Source: a virus
Length of the DNA stretch: 37,686 bases
Strand: one strand, 5' to 3'
IMG/VR virus record: IMGVR_UViG_3300019752_000013
Span: 1-37,686 of that record
The number at the start of each line of letters is the position of its first letter. The stretch's first letter is position 1. The notes under the pieces were generated by a model. The model searched no databases, was not told where the DNA came from, and saw only the letters and a program-made list of their open reading frames with translations. Positions 28,652-35,868 of this stretch are shown here, in pieces. A program made the translations under genes and the position numbers.

Positions 28652-28998
28652 CGCCCAAGCCCGTCAAGATGTTTTTTGATCGCCGCCTTGACAGCGGAAT
28701 CAAACTCTGGCGACTTAGCGCGCCAGAAGCTCAAGGCTCTACGATCAACCCCTGCAGACTTTGCAGCCATAGCAACACGACCGTGGATTGCAAGCTGCTT
28801 CAGAATTGTTTTTTCCTGATTTTTTCGACGCTCAGATACTGTACGCTGCACTCTGGCATTGAACGCCTTGTCCTTCGCCCGATAGTGAACAAACATCTGT
28901 CGAGTGATACCAGCAGCCGTCGCACCGTCGCCGATCCTGCCGGTTGATTTGATGGCCTCGATGGCCAGTTTCTTTTGCTCTGTCGTCATTGTCGTCAT
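28648..28998 (-). CDS. Double HTH DNA-binding protein, probable regulator
   Basis: A 116-aa protein from ATG 28998 (AGGTGG upstream). It is a tandem duplication of one homeodomain-like HTH: residues about 10-50 (GRIGDGATAAGITRQMFVHY, R-x-K-D) and about 65-105 (GRVAMAAKSAGVDRRALSFW, R-x-K-S-P). Each unit ends in a helix with a charged FNARV/FDSAV. It is transcribed away from the recombination operon across a 124-bp gap containing inverted repeats, so it may regulate both. Relatives also occur as small-terminase HTHs, but a terminase is already present here. Confidence 0.72.
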   Translation of the reverse strand: MTTMTTEQKKLAIEAIKSTGRIGDGATAAGITRQMFVHYRAKDKAFNARVQRTVSERRKNQEKTILKQLAIHGRVAMAAKSAGVDRRALSFWRAKSPEFDSAVKAAIKKHLDGLGR

Positions 28999-29122
28999 AT
29001 TAACCACCTGTTTTGATCTGTTCCGATCATCCCACAAACTGGAAAAAACGAAAAGGTTTTGTTGTGTTTTTTAAACCTGTGTGGTTTTATTTGCCTGCAA
29101 CCAAAAACAATCAGGAATCACT
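28999..29122. promoter_or_regulatory. Divergent control region between HTH and recombination operons
   Basis: Holds TGATC-N6-GATCA (29014-29029) close to the HTH start and an inverted repeat AAACC-TGTGT-GGTTT downstream. A possible plus-strand promoter TTGTGT-N17-TTTTAT lies before the exonuclease. The repeats could be the operators of the divergently encoded HTH protein. Confidence 0.45.
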
Positions 29123-30247
29123 ATGCAAAAAATGACCGACAAAGAGTATTTTGCTCTCGACCGTGCCAGTAACAGCACGCTCGGACGTATGCGCCGAAGC
29201 CCAGCGCACTGCCGCCATTATCTCGACAACCCGCCAGAGCCGTCAGCGGCAATGGAGCTGGGAACGCTCGTGCACTGCCTTGTGCTGGAGCCTGACGAGT
29301 TTGAGTCCCGCTATCACGTCATGCAAGAAGGGGAGCCAACAGCCCCGCGAACCGGAACCGCCGCCGATGGCATGATCAAGGCTTTACTGGATGGCACGTT
29401 TGAATCCCTGTACTGGGAGGGGGAAACCCCGCGCAAGCTGACTGGCAAGGCACTGGAAGTGCTGGAAGCGTATCGTGATGGTGCCGACAGCGTGAAAAAG
29501 TTTGTCACAGAGCCGACGAACATCAACAAGCGAACCAAGGAAGGCAAAGAGAAGTTTTCCGAATTCCAGGCAAAGTGCGAGCGCGAAGGTCTGACTGTTG
29601 TCAAAGACGATCACCTCGAAGCAGCCAGCAAATACTGGGACTGGGAATGTCGGCTTGGTGATCGCACTGTTGCAGGCTTTGAGGACGCGTCACGCGCACG
29701 CAATTACGTCCAATACCTGAACTGCATTGACAATAAAATCCTAATCTCTGCAGCCCGGTACGCAAAAGCGCTCGATATGTCGGTGTCAGTAATGGCCCAC
29801 CCTGTATGCCAAAAACTGTTTGCCTTTGGCCAGGCTGAAATGGTCGTGCTGTGGGATGACCCGGAAACCAACTATCCATGCAAAGCGAAAATTGATTTTG
29901 TGTCATCAATGGGCTATTTGGTCGATCTGAAAACAACCCGAGACGCCAGTCTTGGCGAGTTTAGCCGATCAATTGCTAAATTCGGATATCACCGGCAGGA
30001 TGCCATGCATATGGATGGCTATGAGTCCGACACAGGTGCTCCAGCGGGCGGTTTTGTGTTTGTATCGGTGGAATCTGAAGCCCCGCATGCGGTCGGCGTT
30101 TACGTGCTAGATCAGGACGGTCGAGAACAGGGGCGTATGGAGTACAAGTATTTGCTGACAGAGTTTTCAGAGTGCAAAAACTCTGGTGAGTGGCCAGCAT
30201 ACTCAAACGACGTTGAAACCATTGAGCTGCCACGGTGGTACAAATGA
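29123..30247 (+). CDS. RecE-like 5'-3' exonuclease (PD-(D/E)xK)
   Basis: A 374-aa protein in the RecE / exodeoxyribonuclease VIII-like family. I chose ATG 29123 because AGGA lies 7 bp upstream; earlier starts have none. The active-site path is visible: MELGTLVHCLVLEP (GTxxH helix, residues about 42-55), AEMVVLWDDPET, then CKAKIDFVSSMGYLVDLKTT, with D and D-x-K of the nuclease core. It should degrade one strand of DNA ends to give 3' overhangs for the RecT partner two genes downstream. Confidence 0.92.
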   Translation: MQKMTDKEYFALDRASNSTLGRMRRSPAHCRHYLDNPPEPSAAMELGTLVHCLVLEPDEFESRYHVMQEGEPTAPRTGTAADGMIKALLDGTFESLYWEGETPRKLTGKALEVLEAYRDGADSVKKFVTEPTNINKRTKEGKEKFSEFQAKCEREGLTVVKDDHLEAASKYWDWECRLGDRTVAGFEDASRARNYVQYLNCIDNKILISAARYAKALDMSVSVMAHPVCQKLFAFGQAEMVVLWDDPETNYPCKAKIDFVSSMGYLVDLKTTRDASLGEFSRSIAKFGYHRQDAMHMDGYESDTGAPAGGFVFVSVESEAPHAVGVYVLDQDGREQGRMEYKYLLTEFSECKNSGEWPAYSNDVETIELPRWYK

Positions 30248-30423
30248 ACAAATGTTCCCCGGTTGAAATGCGAAAAAATTTAGAAGTAGTTGAAGTATTT
30301 AGAAAAAACGGCGTTGATTTTGTAGCCGTTCCGGTAATTGATGAGCAACATAAAACAAAACTCCTACAAGAATCTATGGAGTTTTTTTCAAAAATAGTTG
30401 AATCAAATTTGGATGAAAAATAA
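30244..30423 (+). CDS. DUF1382 family protein
   Basis: 59 aa from ATG 30244, overlapping the exonuclease stop (ATGA) and ending on the RecT start (TAATG). The sequence KCSPVEMRKNLEVVEVFRKN followed by FVAVPVIDEQH matches the DUF1382 pattern (S-P-x-x-L/M-R-x-x-L-E ... F-V-x-V-P-V). This family is usually found beside lambda-type exonuclease/recombination genes. Its function is unknown, but the coupling with both recombination genes suggests a related job. Confidence 0.78.
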   Translation: MNKCSPVEMRKNLEVVEVFRKNGVDFVAVPVIDEQHKTKLLQESMEFFSKIVESNLDEK

Positions 30424-31232
30424 TGGGACAATTAACCGTACAAGAATTTTCAAAGGCTTTAGCAGCAAAGCAAAACACATTCAAAAGCGTTTTGCCTGCT
30501 CACATTCCGCCTGAAAAATTTATGCGAACCGCTGTCGGGGCAGTGCAGAACAATCCTGACATCCTCAAATGCAGCCAGAGCAGCATCTTTCAGGCGTGCC
30601 AGAAAGCCGCTCAAGACGGCCTGGTACTGGACAACCGAGAGGCTGCACTGGTTTCATTCGGTAGTCAGGCCCAGTACATGCCGATGGTGGCTGGTGTACT
30701 TAAAAAGCTGCGTAACTCTGGAAATCTGAGCACTATCGTTGTTGAGATTGTGCATAAAAATGACCCGTTTACCTACAATCCTGGAACCGGTGAGTTTAAT
30801 CACGAACCGGACTGGTTTGGTGATCGCGGCGAGGCAAAAGGCGTTTACGCGATGGCTACCCTGAAGGACGGCAGCCGACAGATTGAAATCATGAATAAGC
30901 AGCAGCTTAATCAGGTTAAAGCGGTAAGCCGATCAAGCGGTGCTGGCCCATGGAAGCAGTGGGAGCACCAGATGTGGAAAAAGTCTGTCCTGCGCCGAAT
31001 TGCCAAGCTGCTGCCATCGTCAGCCGACATCGACCAGATGTGGGAGAACGACAACGACAATTACGACTACGACACACCAATCGCCGATAGCGGCCATTAT
31101 CAACCGGCAACGGCTCAAGACATCAACGCCAATTTAAACAGCCACCAGCCGCCGCCAGAGCCGACTCAGCAGCATGACGACGCTATTGATGTGCAGGCAA
31201 CTGTGGTTCCTGACGATCAGCCGCCGATTTGA
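30423..31232 (+). CDS. RecT family single-strand annealing protein
   Basis: A 269-aa protein. The whole RecT core is present: PPEKFMRTAVGAVQNNPDIL, CSQSSIFQACQKAAQDGLVL, VSFGSQAQYMPMVAGVLKKL, YNPGTGEFNHEPDWFGDRGE, GVYAMATLKDGSRQIEIMNK, and GPWKQWEHQMWKKSVLRRIA. A proline/acid-rich tail follows. It anneals the overhangs made by the RecE-like enzyme. Start at ATG 30423 overlaps the preceding stop. Confidence 0.95.
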   Translation: MGQLTVQEFSKALAAKQNTFKSVLPAHIPPEKFMRTAVGAVQNNPDILKCSQSSIFQACQKAAQDGLVLDNREAALVSFGSQAQYMPMVAGVLKKLRNSGNLSTIVVEIVHKNDPFTYNPGTGEFNHEPDWFGDRGEAKGVYAMATLKDGSRQIEIMNKQQLNQVKAVSRSSGAGPWKQWEHQMWKKSVLRRIAKLLPSSADIDQMWENDNDNYDYDTPIADSGHYQPATAQDINANLNSHQPPPEPTQQHDDAIDVQATVVPDDQPPI

Positions 31233-31239
31233 GGTTGTT

Positions 31240-31428
31240 ATGAGCGATAATATTTGGCCTATCGTCTGTTGCATTATGGTATGCACCGCATTTTTCACGA
31301 TGTCTAGCTGTCAGGAGCAGCGACAGACCCAGCATGCCATCACCGAACAGCAATATCTGAAGGCCGGTTGCGAAAAAACAGCAATTCCAGGCTCGTCAGG
31401 AACGCACTGGGTTTGTAGTAAGAAGTAA
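31240..31428 (+). CDS. Small membrane or lipoprotein-like hypothetical protein
   Basis: 62 aa from ATG 31240, with GAGG upstream and 7 bp after the RecT stop. The N-terminus is a membrane segment (IWPIVCCIMVCTAFFTMSSC) whose last residues MSSC resemble, but do not fully match, a lipobox. The rest is short and polar with paired cysteines (KAGCEKTAIPGSSG, HWVCSKK). It is similar in plan to the 60-aa protein at 23983. Function unknown. Confidence 0.6.
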   Translation: MSDNIWPIVCCIMVCTAFFTMSSCQEQRQTQHAITEQQYLKAGCEKTAIPGSSGTHWVCSKK

Positions 31429-31442
31429 TTCAGAAAGACCAA

Positions 31443-31470
31443 CAAAACCGGCCAAGTGCCGGTTTTTTTG
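31443..31470. terminator. Bidirectional rho-independent terminator
   Basis: ACCGGC (31447-31452), loop CAAGT and GCCGGT (31458-31463), flanked by A-run and T-run. It lies between the convergent recombination operon and the lysis genes and should work on both strands. Confidence 0.9.
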
Positions 31471-31476
31471 TGCCTG

Positions 31477-31974
31477 TTATTTACCACCAGAAACGCTGCG
31501 TGCCCACGCCTGAAGGGAAATTAACTGCTGCCTGATGTCGTGGCAGGTGTCGTAGTTGCTGGCAATTGCTGCGATGGCGTCAGCGTCTGTAACTGTTCCG
31601 GCTCCTGCATCGACTGCGCTGGCGGTGCCGGTATTTTCGGGCACTCCAGAGGCGGCCTGGTCATGGACGCGCACCCACCCAGCGGGCATATCACACCGGC
31701 CAGAATCAGGGCCTTGAACATATTTGATCACCTCTTTTATGACAGCCTTCGAGCGCCTGCGGCTCTCAGCCTGCAGTTTGGAAGACAGAATAGCGTGCTG
31801 GTCAGCCACTACCTGCATAGCCTCCTGCTGCTGTTTTGCAATCTGCGCTGATTCAAGCACCTGATACGACCAGTCGGCCTCCATACCGCTGATGGTGGCC
31901 TCCGACCGCCAGTGCTCGACCATCCAGCCTGCTGCAAACGCAATAGCCAGAGGCACGGCTTTAACCCAGATCAT
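31477..31974 (-). CDS. Rz: Inner-membrane spanin (Rz-like)
   Basis: A 165-aa protein with an N-terminal signal anchor (KAVPLAIAFAAGWMVEHW) and a periplasmic coiled coil (QIAKQQQEAMQVVADQHAIL, LQAESRRRSKAVIKEVIKYV). Later cysteines (GRCDMPAGW and YDTCHDIRQQL) may form disulfides. ATG overlaps the holin stop (ATGA). It pairs with the outer-membrane lipoprotein encoded inside it and fuses the two membranes at the end of lysis. Confidence 0.9.
   Translation of the reverse strand: MIWVKAVPLAIAFAAGWMVEHWRSEATISGMEADWSYQVLESAQIAKQQQEAMQVVADQHAILSSKLQAESRRRSKAVIKEVIKYVQGPDSGRCDMPAGWVRVHDQAASGVPENTGTASAVDAGAGTVTDADAIAAIASNYDTCHDIRQQLISLQAWARSVSGGK
31521..31721 (-). CDS. Rz1: Outer-membrane spanin lipoprotein (Rz1-like), nested inside Rz
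   Basis: 66 aa in another frame wholly within the Rz gene. A signal peptide FKALILAGVICPLGGC ends in a lipobox LGGC (cysteine 17 is the lipidated residue), then a proline/threonine-rich mature part (CASMTRPPLECPKIPAPPAQ). An excellent GAGGTGATC ribosome site precedes ATG 31721. This is the classical embedded Rz1 arrangement. Confidence 0.92.
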   Translation of the reverse strand: MFKALILAGVICPLGGCASMTRPPLECPKIPAPPAQSMQEPEQLQTLTPSQQLPATTTPATTSGSS

Positions 31975-32177
31975 TGACCCTTGCTCATGTAAAACTTAAA
32001 CGCAGCCGGTAGCGCCAGCGTGTAGAAAGTGGTCACAAACGCCGACTGCTCCATTGTTGGCGCTGGAAGCAGCATGTACCACTCGCCGATGTTGTACGCC
32101 TGCACAGACAGCATCATGACGACCAGACGGGGGATTATGCGCAGATCGTCAATGGCCTTGGCGATGTCAGAAAACAC
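31971..32177 (-). CDS. Holin
   Basis: A 68-aa membrane protein between the DUF5675 gene and the spanins. Two membrane segments are visible at about 15-34 (IPRLVVMMLSVQAYNIGEWY) and 42-62 (MEQSAFVTTFYTLALPAAFK), with an AIDDLR start seen in a widespread small phage holin group. It starts at GTG 32177 overlapping the previous gene by 11 bp. Positively charged C-terminus. Assignment rests on topology and position. Confidence 0.78.
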   Translation of the reverse strand: MFSDIAKAIDDLRIIPRLVVMMLSVQAYNIGEWYMLLPAPTMEQSAFVTTFYTLALPAAFKFYMSKGQ

Positions 32178-32637
32178 AGGGCAGCACCGCGCCTGGTGTT
32201 GGCTTGATTATCAGGCGATGCCCCTTTTCACCCCAATTCAGCACCTCCCGCAGAACATCCATGGCCTTGCGTGAGCCTGCAACAGCATTGGCTCCGCCCA
32301 TGATGCGACGATCAACGCCCGGAGCAATGCAGCCATTAAGCTGACGGGCCCAGTTGGCCGCATGTATCATGCAGGCATAACGACCGTGAGCATGCTGATC
32401 GGCAAACACCAAGTTTTTGTGATTGACCAGCACCCATGTTTTTCCGTGCTTTTCAGACTCGACTGGGATCATGTCGTAAACGCCATCAGGAATGCATGAC
32501 TCGAAAGGTCTGCTTCCGTGGGTTTCATCAAAAATCCATGGAGGCTCTATCGTGTCCAACACCACCCCATCTGGCAGTGGAATTGTGCCCATGGTTTCGG
32601 TTGGCGAGTAGCTGTGTCGTGTTAGTGTTATGTCCAT
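32167..32637 (-). CDS. DUF5675 family protein, probable lysis enzyme
   Basis: A 156-aa protein from ATG 32637 (GAGGG upstream; an upstream TTG start is less likely). It has the DUF5675 pattern: a beta-rich start (TLTRHSYSPTETMGTIPLPD), DTIEPPW, PDGVYDMIPVESEKHGKTWV, and a conserved CMIHAANWARQLNGCIAPG. This His...Gly-Cys arrangement resembles catalytic patterns of L,D-transpeptidase-like folds. No other endolysin is visible in the genome, and holin and spanins follow directly, so this is the best candidate for cell-wall degradation. The activity is inferred. Confidence 0.7.
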   Translation of the reverse strand: MDITLTRHSYSPTETMGTIPLPDGVVLDTIEPPWIFDETHGSRPFESCIPDGVYDMIPVESEKHGKTWVLVNHKNLVFADQHAHGRYACMIHAANWARQLNGCIAPGVDRRIMGGANAVAGSRKAMDVLREVLNWGEKGHRLIIKPTPGAVLPCVF

Positions 32638-32968
32638 ACAATCCCTCAAACCAACCTAGCGCTAGACAGCGTATTACAACTCAGATGCATTGTGATGGAA
32701 ATATTTTTAGCCAGCATACACAACACCTTCATCCAGATAATCAACATCGGATGTTGAAATATTATTAGAAATAGCAACAGCTTTTATTAATCCATATGCC
32801 ATTATTTAAACTTCTTGTTGTTTATCTGTATTTATACATATTAATAAACAATAGAAAGATATACACAAAACGCCAAGCATCCAAAGAATATTACTTTATG
32901 ATACTAGCGTGCATCTTTAATAGATTGCTTGATTTGCTCGCAATTGATTTTCATAACCTACACCTTAG
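32638..32968. other. AT-rich 331-bp gene-free region between tailspike and lysis genes
   Basis: Clearly AT-rich compared with its surroundings. It contains a hairpin TCAACAT-CGG-ATGTTGA (32741-32757), a 10-bp palindrome CTAGCGCTAG (32656-32665) close to the lysis start, and a minus-strand 16-codon frame (32954-32904, MKINCEQIKQSIKDAR) with an AAGGTG ribosome site. The last is too short to call a gene. It may hold the lysis promoter, or be a remnant left by tailspike exchange. Confidence 0.5.
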
Positions 32969-35062
32969 TTATGTGATTAACTGTACATTGTTCCCACCAA
33001 TACTACGCCCAACGCGTCCGATAACTTCTTGTGATACTAGGGCTGCGTCATCTTTTACTTCTTGAACCGTGTAAGTGTCAGAGAGACGGATAACCATACC
33101 ATCGTAGAGTTCTAAATTGGGTCTTCCAGCACCGACACCAGATTCAGGAAAATACGAATCAGGTACTGAGCAGAATTTATTAACCTTATCAAACAAGTTC
33201 CCAAATCCTGTAATGAATGTATTTTCTGTCAGAGTAGACTGAACCCATGGTGCATTGTCTAAGGATCTTCCGCTAGCAAATGTATAGTCTGCATCTCTAT
33301 AAAACTTATTGCAAGAAGCGGTTATAGATTTGTTGATGCGACACGAGTAGAAGTTTCTAACAATATTATTGGAAAAGAGCCAGTCTACACGAGCGCCAGA
33401 CTCCCCTATTGGATATTTACATCCGTTAAAAGTATTTCCAGATACTGTAATAGACTCACTAAATCCGCTACATCTAACACCATATTCGAAACCTTCGAGA
33501 TAATTATCAGACACCTGTTCGTGCTCGTCATCGGTATTAAATAGTACCCCTGTTGCTAGGTAATAGCCAGCATCATCATGTGCTCTAGTTGGGTTGTCAG
33601 AGTCATAGTGTATCGCAATGTTTCCACTGAAGATGGCGTTTTGTGACTTAGACCGATAAGCGGCAATATATCCGTCTTGCGGAGTGTGCGCGTCATCAAA
33701 TAGAGTTACGTTACCAGTTGCTACGATAGTCTTCTCTTGTCCAGACGTTGACAGTGTTATTCCGTAAGAACACCCTAGAAACACATTTCCGTTGATTGAT
33801 TGACAGCCAACCAACCCAGTGTCACCGATCTCTAGTCCCGCACCGTACCCATAAACAAAGTTTCCATTATACCTTGAATAGGCTCCAGTCCCTGCCACCA
33901 AGCCAGAATAACCACCATTTTTTCTAGGCGCTATTACAAAGTTATCAGAGACATTACAGTTTCCAACCCAGACTTCAAAGCCAATGTCGCTTCGTACCAA
34001 ATCATCAACAATTAATACGTTGCCAGCAACCGTGTGCTGCATATCTTTAAATCCGCTACCAGAAGGTCTAAAGCGGAATCCACCACAGTTCTGTTCTTCT
34101 GTGTTATCGCTATAAGCTCGGAAATGATTGTTTTTAATAATACAGCGTTTTACAGGGTTCATGCTCCATGATTTTTCTGTATTAATTGCACCTAAACGAT
34201 ATCGATTAACATCAAATGTACACCCCTCTACTGTAACACCTTTTTGGTCTCCTTGGTTTTCATCGCCGATTACTATATCTAAAAAGTTGTTCGAATAAGC
34301 GCGATCAGGAAGACCGGACTGAGGACGCGCTACAGAGGTTCCGTTTACAACAAGTCCTAAAAGACTGACATTTATTGGCCGTTGAATACTGATTTCCCCA
34401 CCGTAAATGTTTAATACACCCCCGTGAGAAACAAGCTGAAAATGCTTTTTACCTATTACTTGTATACCACCATCACAGTGTAGAGTGCCTTTATTGAATA
34501 CAACCTTGTTCGCACCAATGTCTATTGCGGCTTGTATTGAATCCTTATTGTTAACAGCTTCATCATCAGGTATAGCCCCAAACATTTCTGGGGTAACATA
34601 ACCCTCTAATCTTCTCAGCCAGCACCCCGTACTGGCAGCAACTACATTAGATGCGATATAAACACCCTGAAGTGTGTCAGCCGCTACTTCGGAAGTAAAA
34701 TCGCCAAGCGTCCAGATAAAGTCGCCAGAGCGACCGCCCGACGAAAGAAATGCCTCCTGACCAGCTACTGACGGGGTCAGCGCTTGCAGCTCTGCAATTG
34801 ATTTTGCAACAGCCCCCAGTGCAATGCGCGCAGATTCCAAATACTGAGATGCCCCAACCCTGTCGGGCTGCCCTAATGGGACAATGCCAGCGGCATCAAG
34901 CAGAGCCTGCTGGAACCCAAAAATGTCATTGACGATCTCGGCCCGCCAGGGGGTGCCAGTACCGTCACCTGGCGTTGTAATGTTTCGAGCAGACCCATAT
35001 GGATACTCAGCCGAAGGGGCTGCTGTTTTAGTCGGAAAACTGCTGTTCGGATTAATAGCCAT
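32969..35062 (-). CDS. Tailspike / tail fibre with right-handed beta-helix
   Basis: A 697-aa host-recognition protein. The N-terminal about 150 residues (NPNSSFPTKTAAPSAEYPYG, VNDIFGFQQALLDAAGIVPL) are the conserved particle-binding part, in the base composition of the neighbours. From EGYVTPEMFGAIPDD onward the chain is a beta-helix of pectate-lyase type: DSIQAAIDIGANKVVFNKGT, then repeated N-x-F/N-x-V turns (CTFDVNRY, NNHFRAYSD, GNVLIVDD, GNVFLGC). Such domains usually bind or cleave surface polysaccharide. This part is much more AT-rich, a sign of exchange. No fibre chaperone follows. Confidence 0.85.
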   Translation of the reverse strand: MAINPNSSFPTKTAAPSAEYPYGSARNITTPGDGTGTPWRAEIVNDIFGFQQALLDAAGIVPLGQPDRVGASQYLESARIALGAVAKSIAELQALTPSVAGQEAFLSSGGRSGDFIWTLGDFTSEVAADTLQGVYIASNVVAASTGCWLRRLEGYVTPEMFGAIPDDEAVNNKDSIQAAIDIGANKVVFNKGTLHCDGGIQVIGKKHFQLVSHGGVLNIYGGEISIQRPINVSLLGLVVNGTSVARPQSGLPDRAYSNNFLDIVIGDENQGDQKGVTVEGCTFDVNRYRLGAINTEKSWSMNPVKRCIIKNNHFRAYSDNTEEQNCGGFRFRPSGSGFKDMQHTVAGNVLIVDDLVRSDIGFEVWVGNCNVSDNFVIAPRKNGGYSGLVAGTGAYSRYNGNFVYGYGAGLEIGDTGLVGCQSINGNVFLGCSYGITLSTSGQEKTIVATGNVTLFDDAHTPQDGYIAAYRSKSQNAIFSGNIAIHYDSDNPTRAHDDAGYYLATGVLFNTDDEHEQVSDNYLEGFEYGVRCSGFSESITVSGNTFNGCKYPIGESGARVDWLFSNNIVRNFYSCRINKSITASCNKFYRDADYTFASGRSLDNAPWVQSTLTENTFITGFGNLFDKVNKFCSVPDSYFPESGVGAGRPNLELYDGMVIRLSDTYTVQEVKDDAALVSQEVIGRVGRSIGGNNVQLIT

Positions 35063-35070
35063 GTCAGCCC

Positions 35071-35868
35071 CTATACGTATTCAATTAGCGCACCGATCCA
35101 CTGCTGGGCCGGGCATATTTTTAAACAAAGATTTTCAAATTCGTCGCGGCGGTCGTCAGGCACCTGTGCCAAATCACCGAAGTTCTGACCGCCGATATAC
35201 AGATAGTACGCCCAGGTATCAGGGTCTGATGTTGTCTCATACCGTCGCCGGTCAAACGTAAATCCGAAATAATTACCGCATTCTGCCGCTTCTTCGCCAC
35301 ACTCTGCCACCAGCTCGCCGCACTCCGGTTGGTATTTAGGCACCACGCGAAGCAGCTTGTTTACCAGAGGATACCCAAGACCAGGAATTGGCGTAATATT
35401 GTCCGGTGCCAGTACATCGTTTGGGTTTCTTGCCACTGGCACATCAGCTGTGCATTCAGCGCCAGGCTCGCCGCACCCTGCCAGCTCATCACCGCAGTAT
35501 ACCGCAGACAGCGGGTATGCTGGCTCCCACCATTCGTGGACGTACACATCAAATCCAGCATCACGCAGCACGCTTTGGATGTACGACGGCGATTGCCCGC
35601 CAACCGCTCTCCATGCACCTGTAAGTCTCTCCCTGCGCTGATCATCAGTCAGGTCAGACGGTGGCAGATTGTGCTGCTGCTCCCAATCCGTAAGCTGCCG
35701 CGTTGAATTTGGGAATACATCCAACCAAACCCGGTCAATAAACTCCCTAAAGTCATCACCAAACCCTGACAGCCCCTCAAAAAGCTGACGTAGCTGTTTT
35801 GATGCCGTTAGATTCCAAGCGCGGGCACGGGGCAGCAGGTGCTGGAACAGCCGGAAAAACACGCTCAT
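35071..35868 (-). CDS. Baseplate/tail protein, Mu gp48-like (DUF2313/YmfQ)
   Basis: A 265-aa baseplate wedge or fibre-attachment protein. Family start: LFQHLLPRARAWNLTASKQL, FRQLFEGLSGF-type segment, then the typical LTDWEQQHNLPPSDLTDDQR, RRERLTGAWRAVGGQSPSYI and AGFDVYVHEWW. The middle has an odd series of Cys-Gly-Glu/Asp repeats (YCGDELAGCGEPGAEC and ECGELVAECGEEAAECG). ATG 35868 overlaps the gp47 stop (ATGA). The next gene downstream is the tailspike, as in Mu. Confidence 0.88.
   Translation of the reverse strand: MSVFFRLFQHLLPRARAWNLTASKQLRQLFEGLSGFGDDFREFIDRVWLDVFPNSTRQLTDWEQQHNLPPSDLTDDQRRERLTGAWRAVGGQSPSYIQSVLRDAGFDVYVHEWWEPAYPLSAVYCGDELAGCGEPGAECTADVPVARNPNDVLAPDNITPIPGLGYPLVNKLLRVVPKYQPECGELVAECGEEAAECGNYFGFTFDRRRYETTSDPDTWAYYLYIGGQNFGDLAQVPDDRRDEFENLCLKICPAQQWIGALIEYV

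Noticed and set aside
1700-32665. CTAGC-containing palindromes (1700-1711, 19215-19243, 32656-32665) as one shared operator family
   Set aside because: The cores differ, flanks do not match, and CTAGC also occurs inside coding regions; no common motif can be defended by eye.
32796-33065. Plus-strand 89-aa frame at the tailspike end
   Set aside because: No ribosome site, runs antisense into the tailspike gene, and the sequence is low-complexity from AT-rich DNA.
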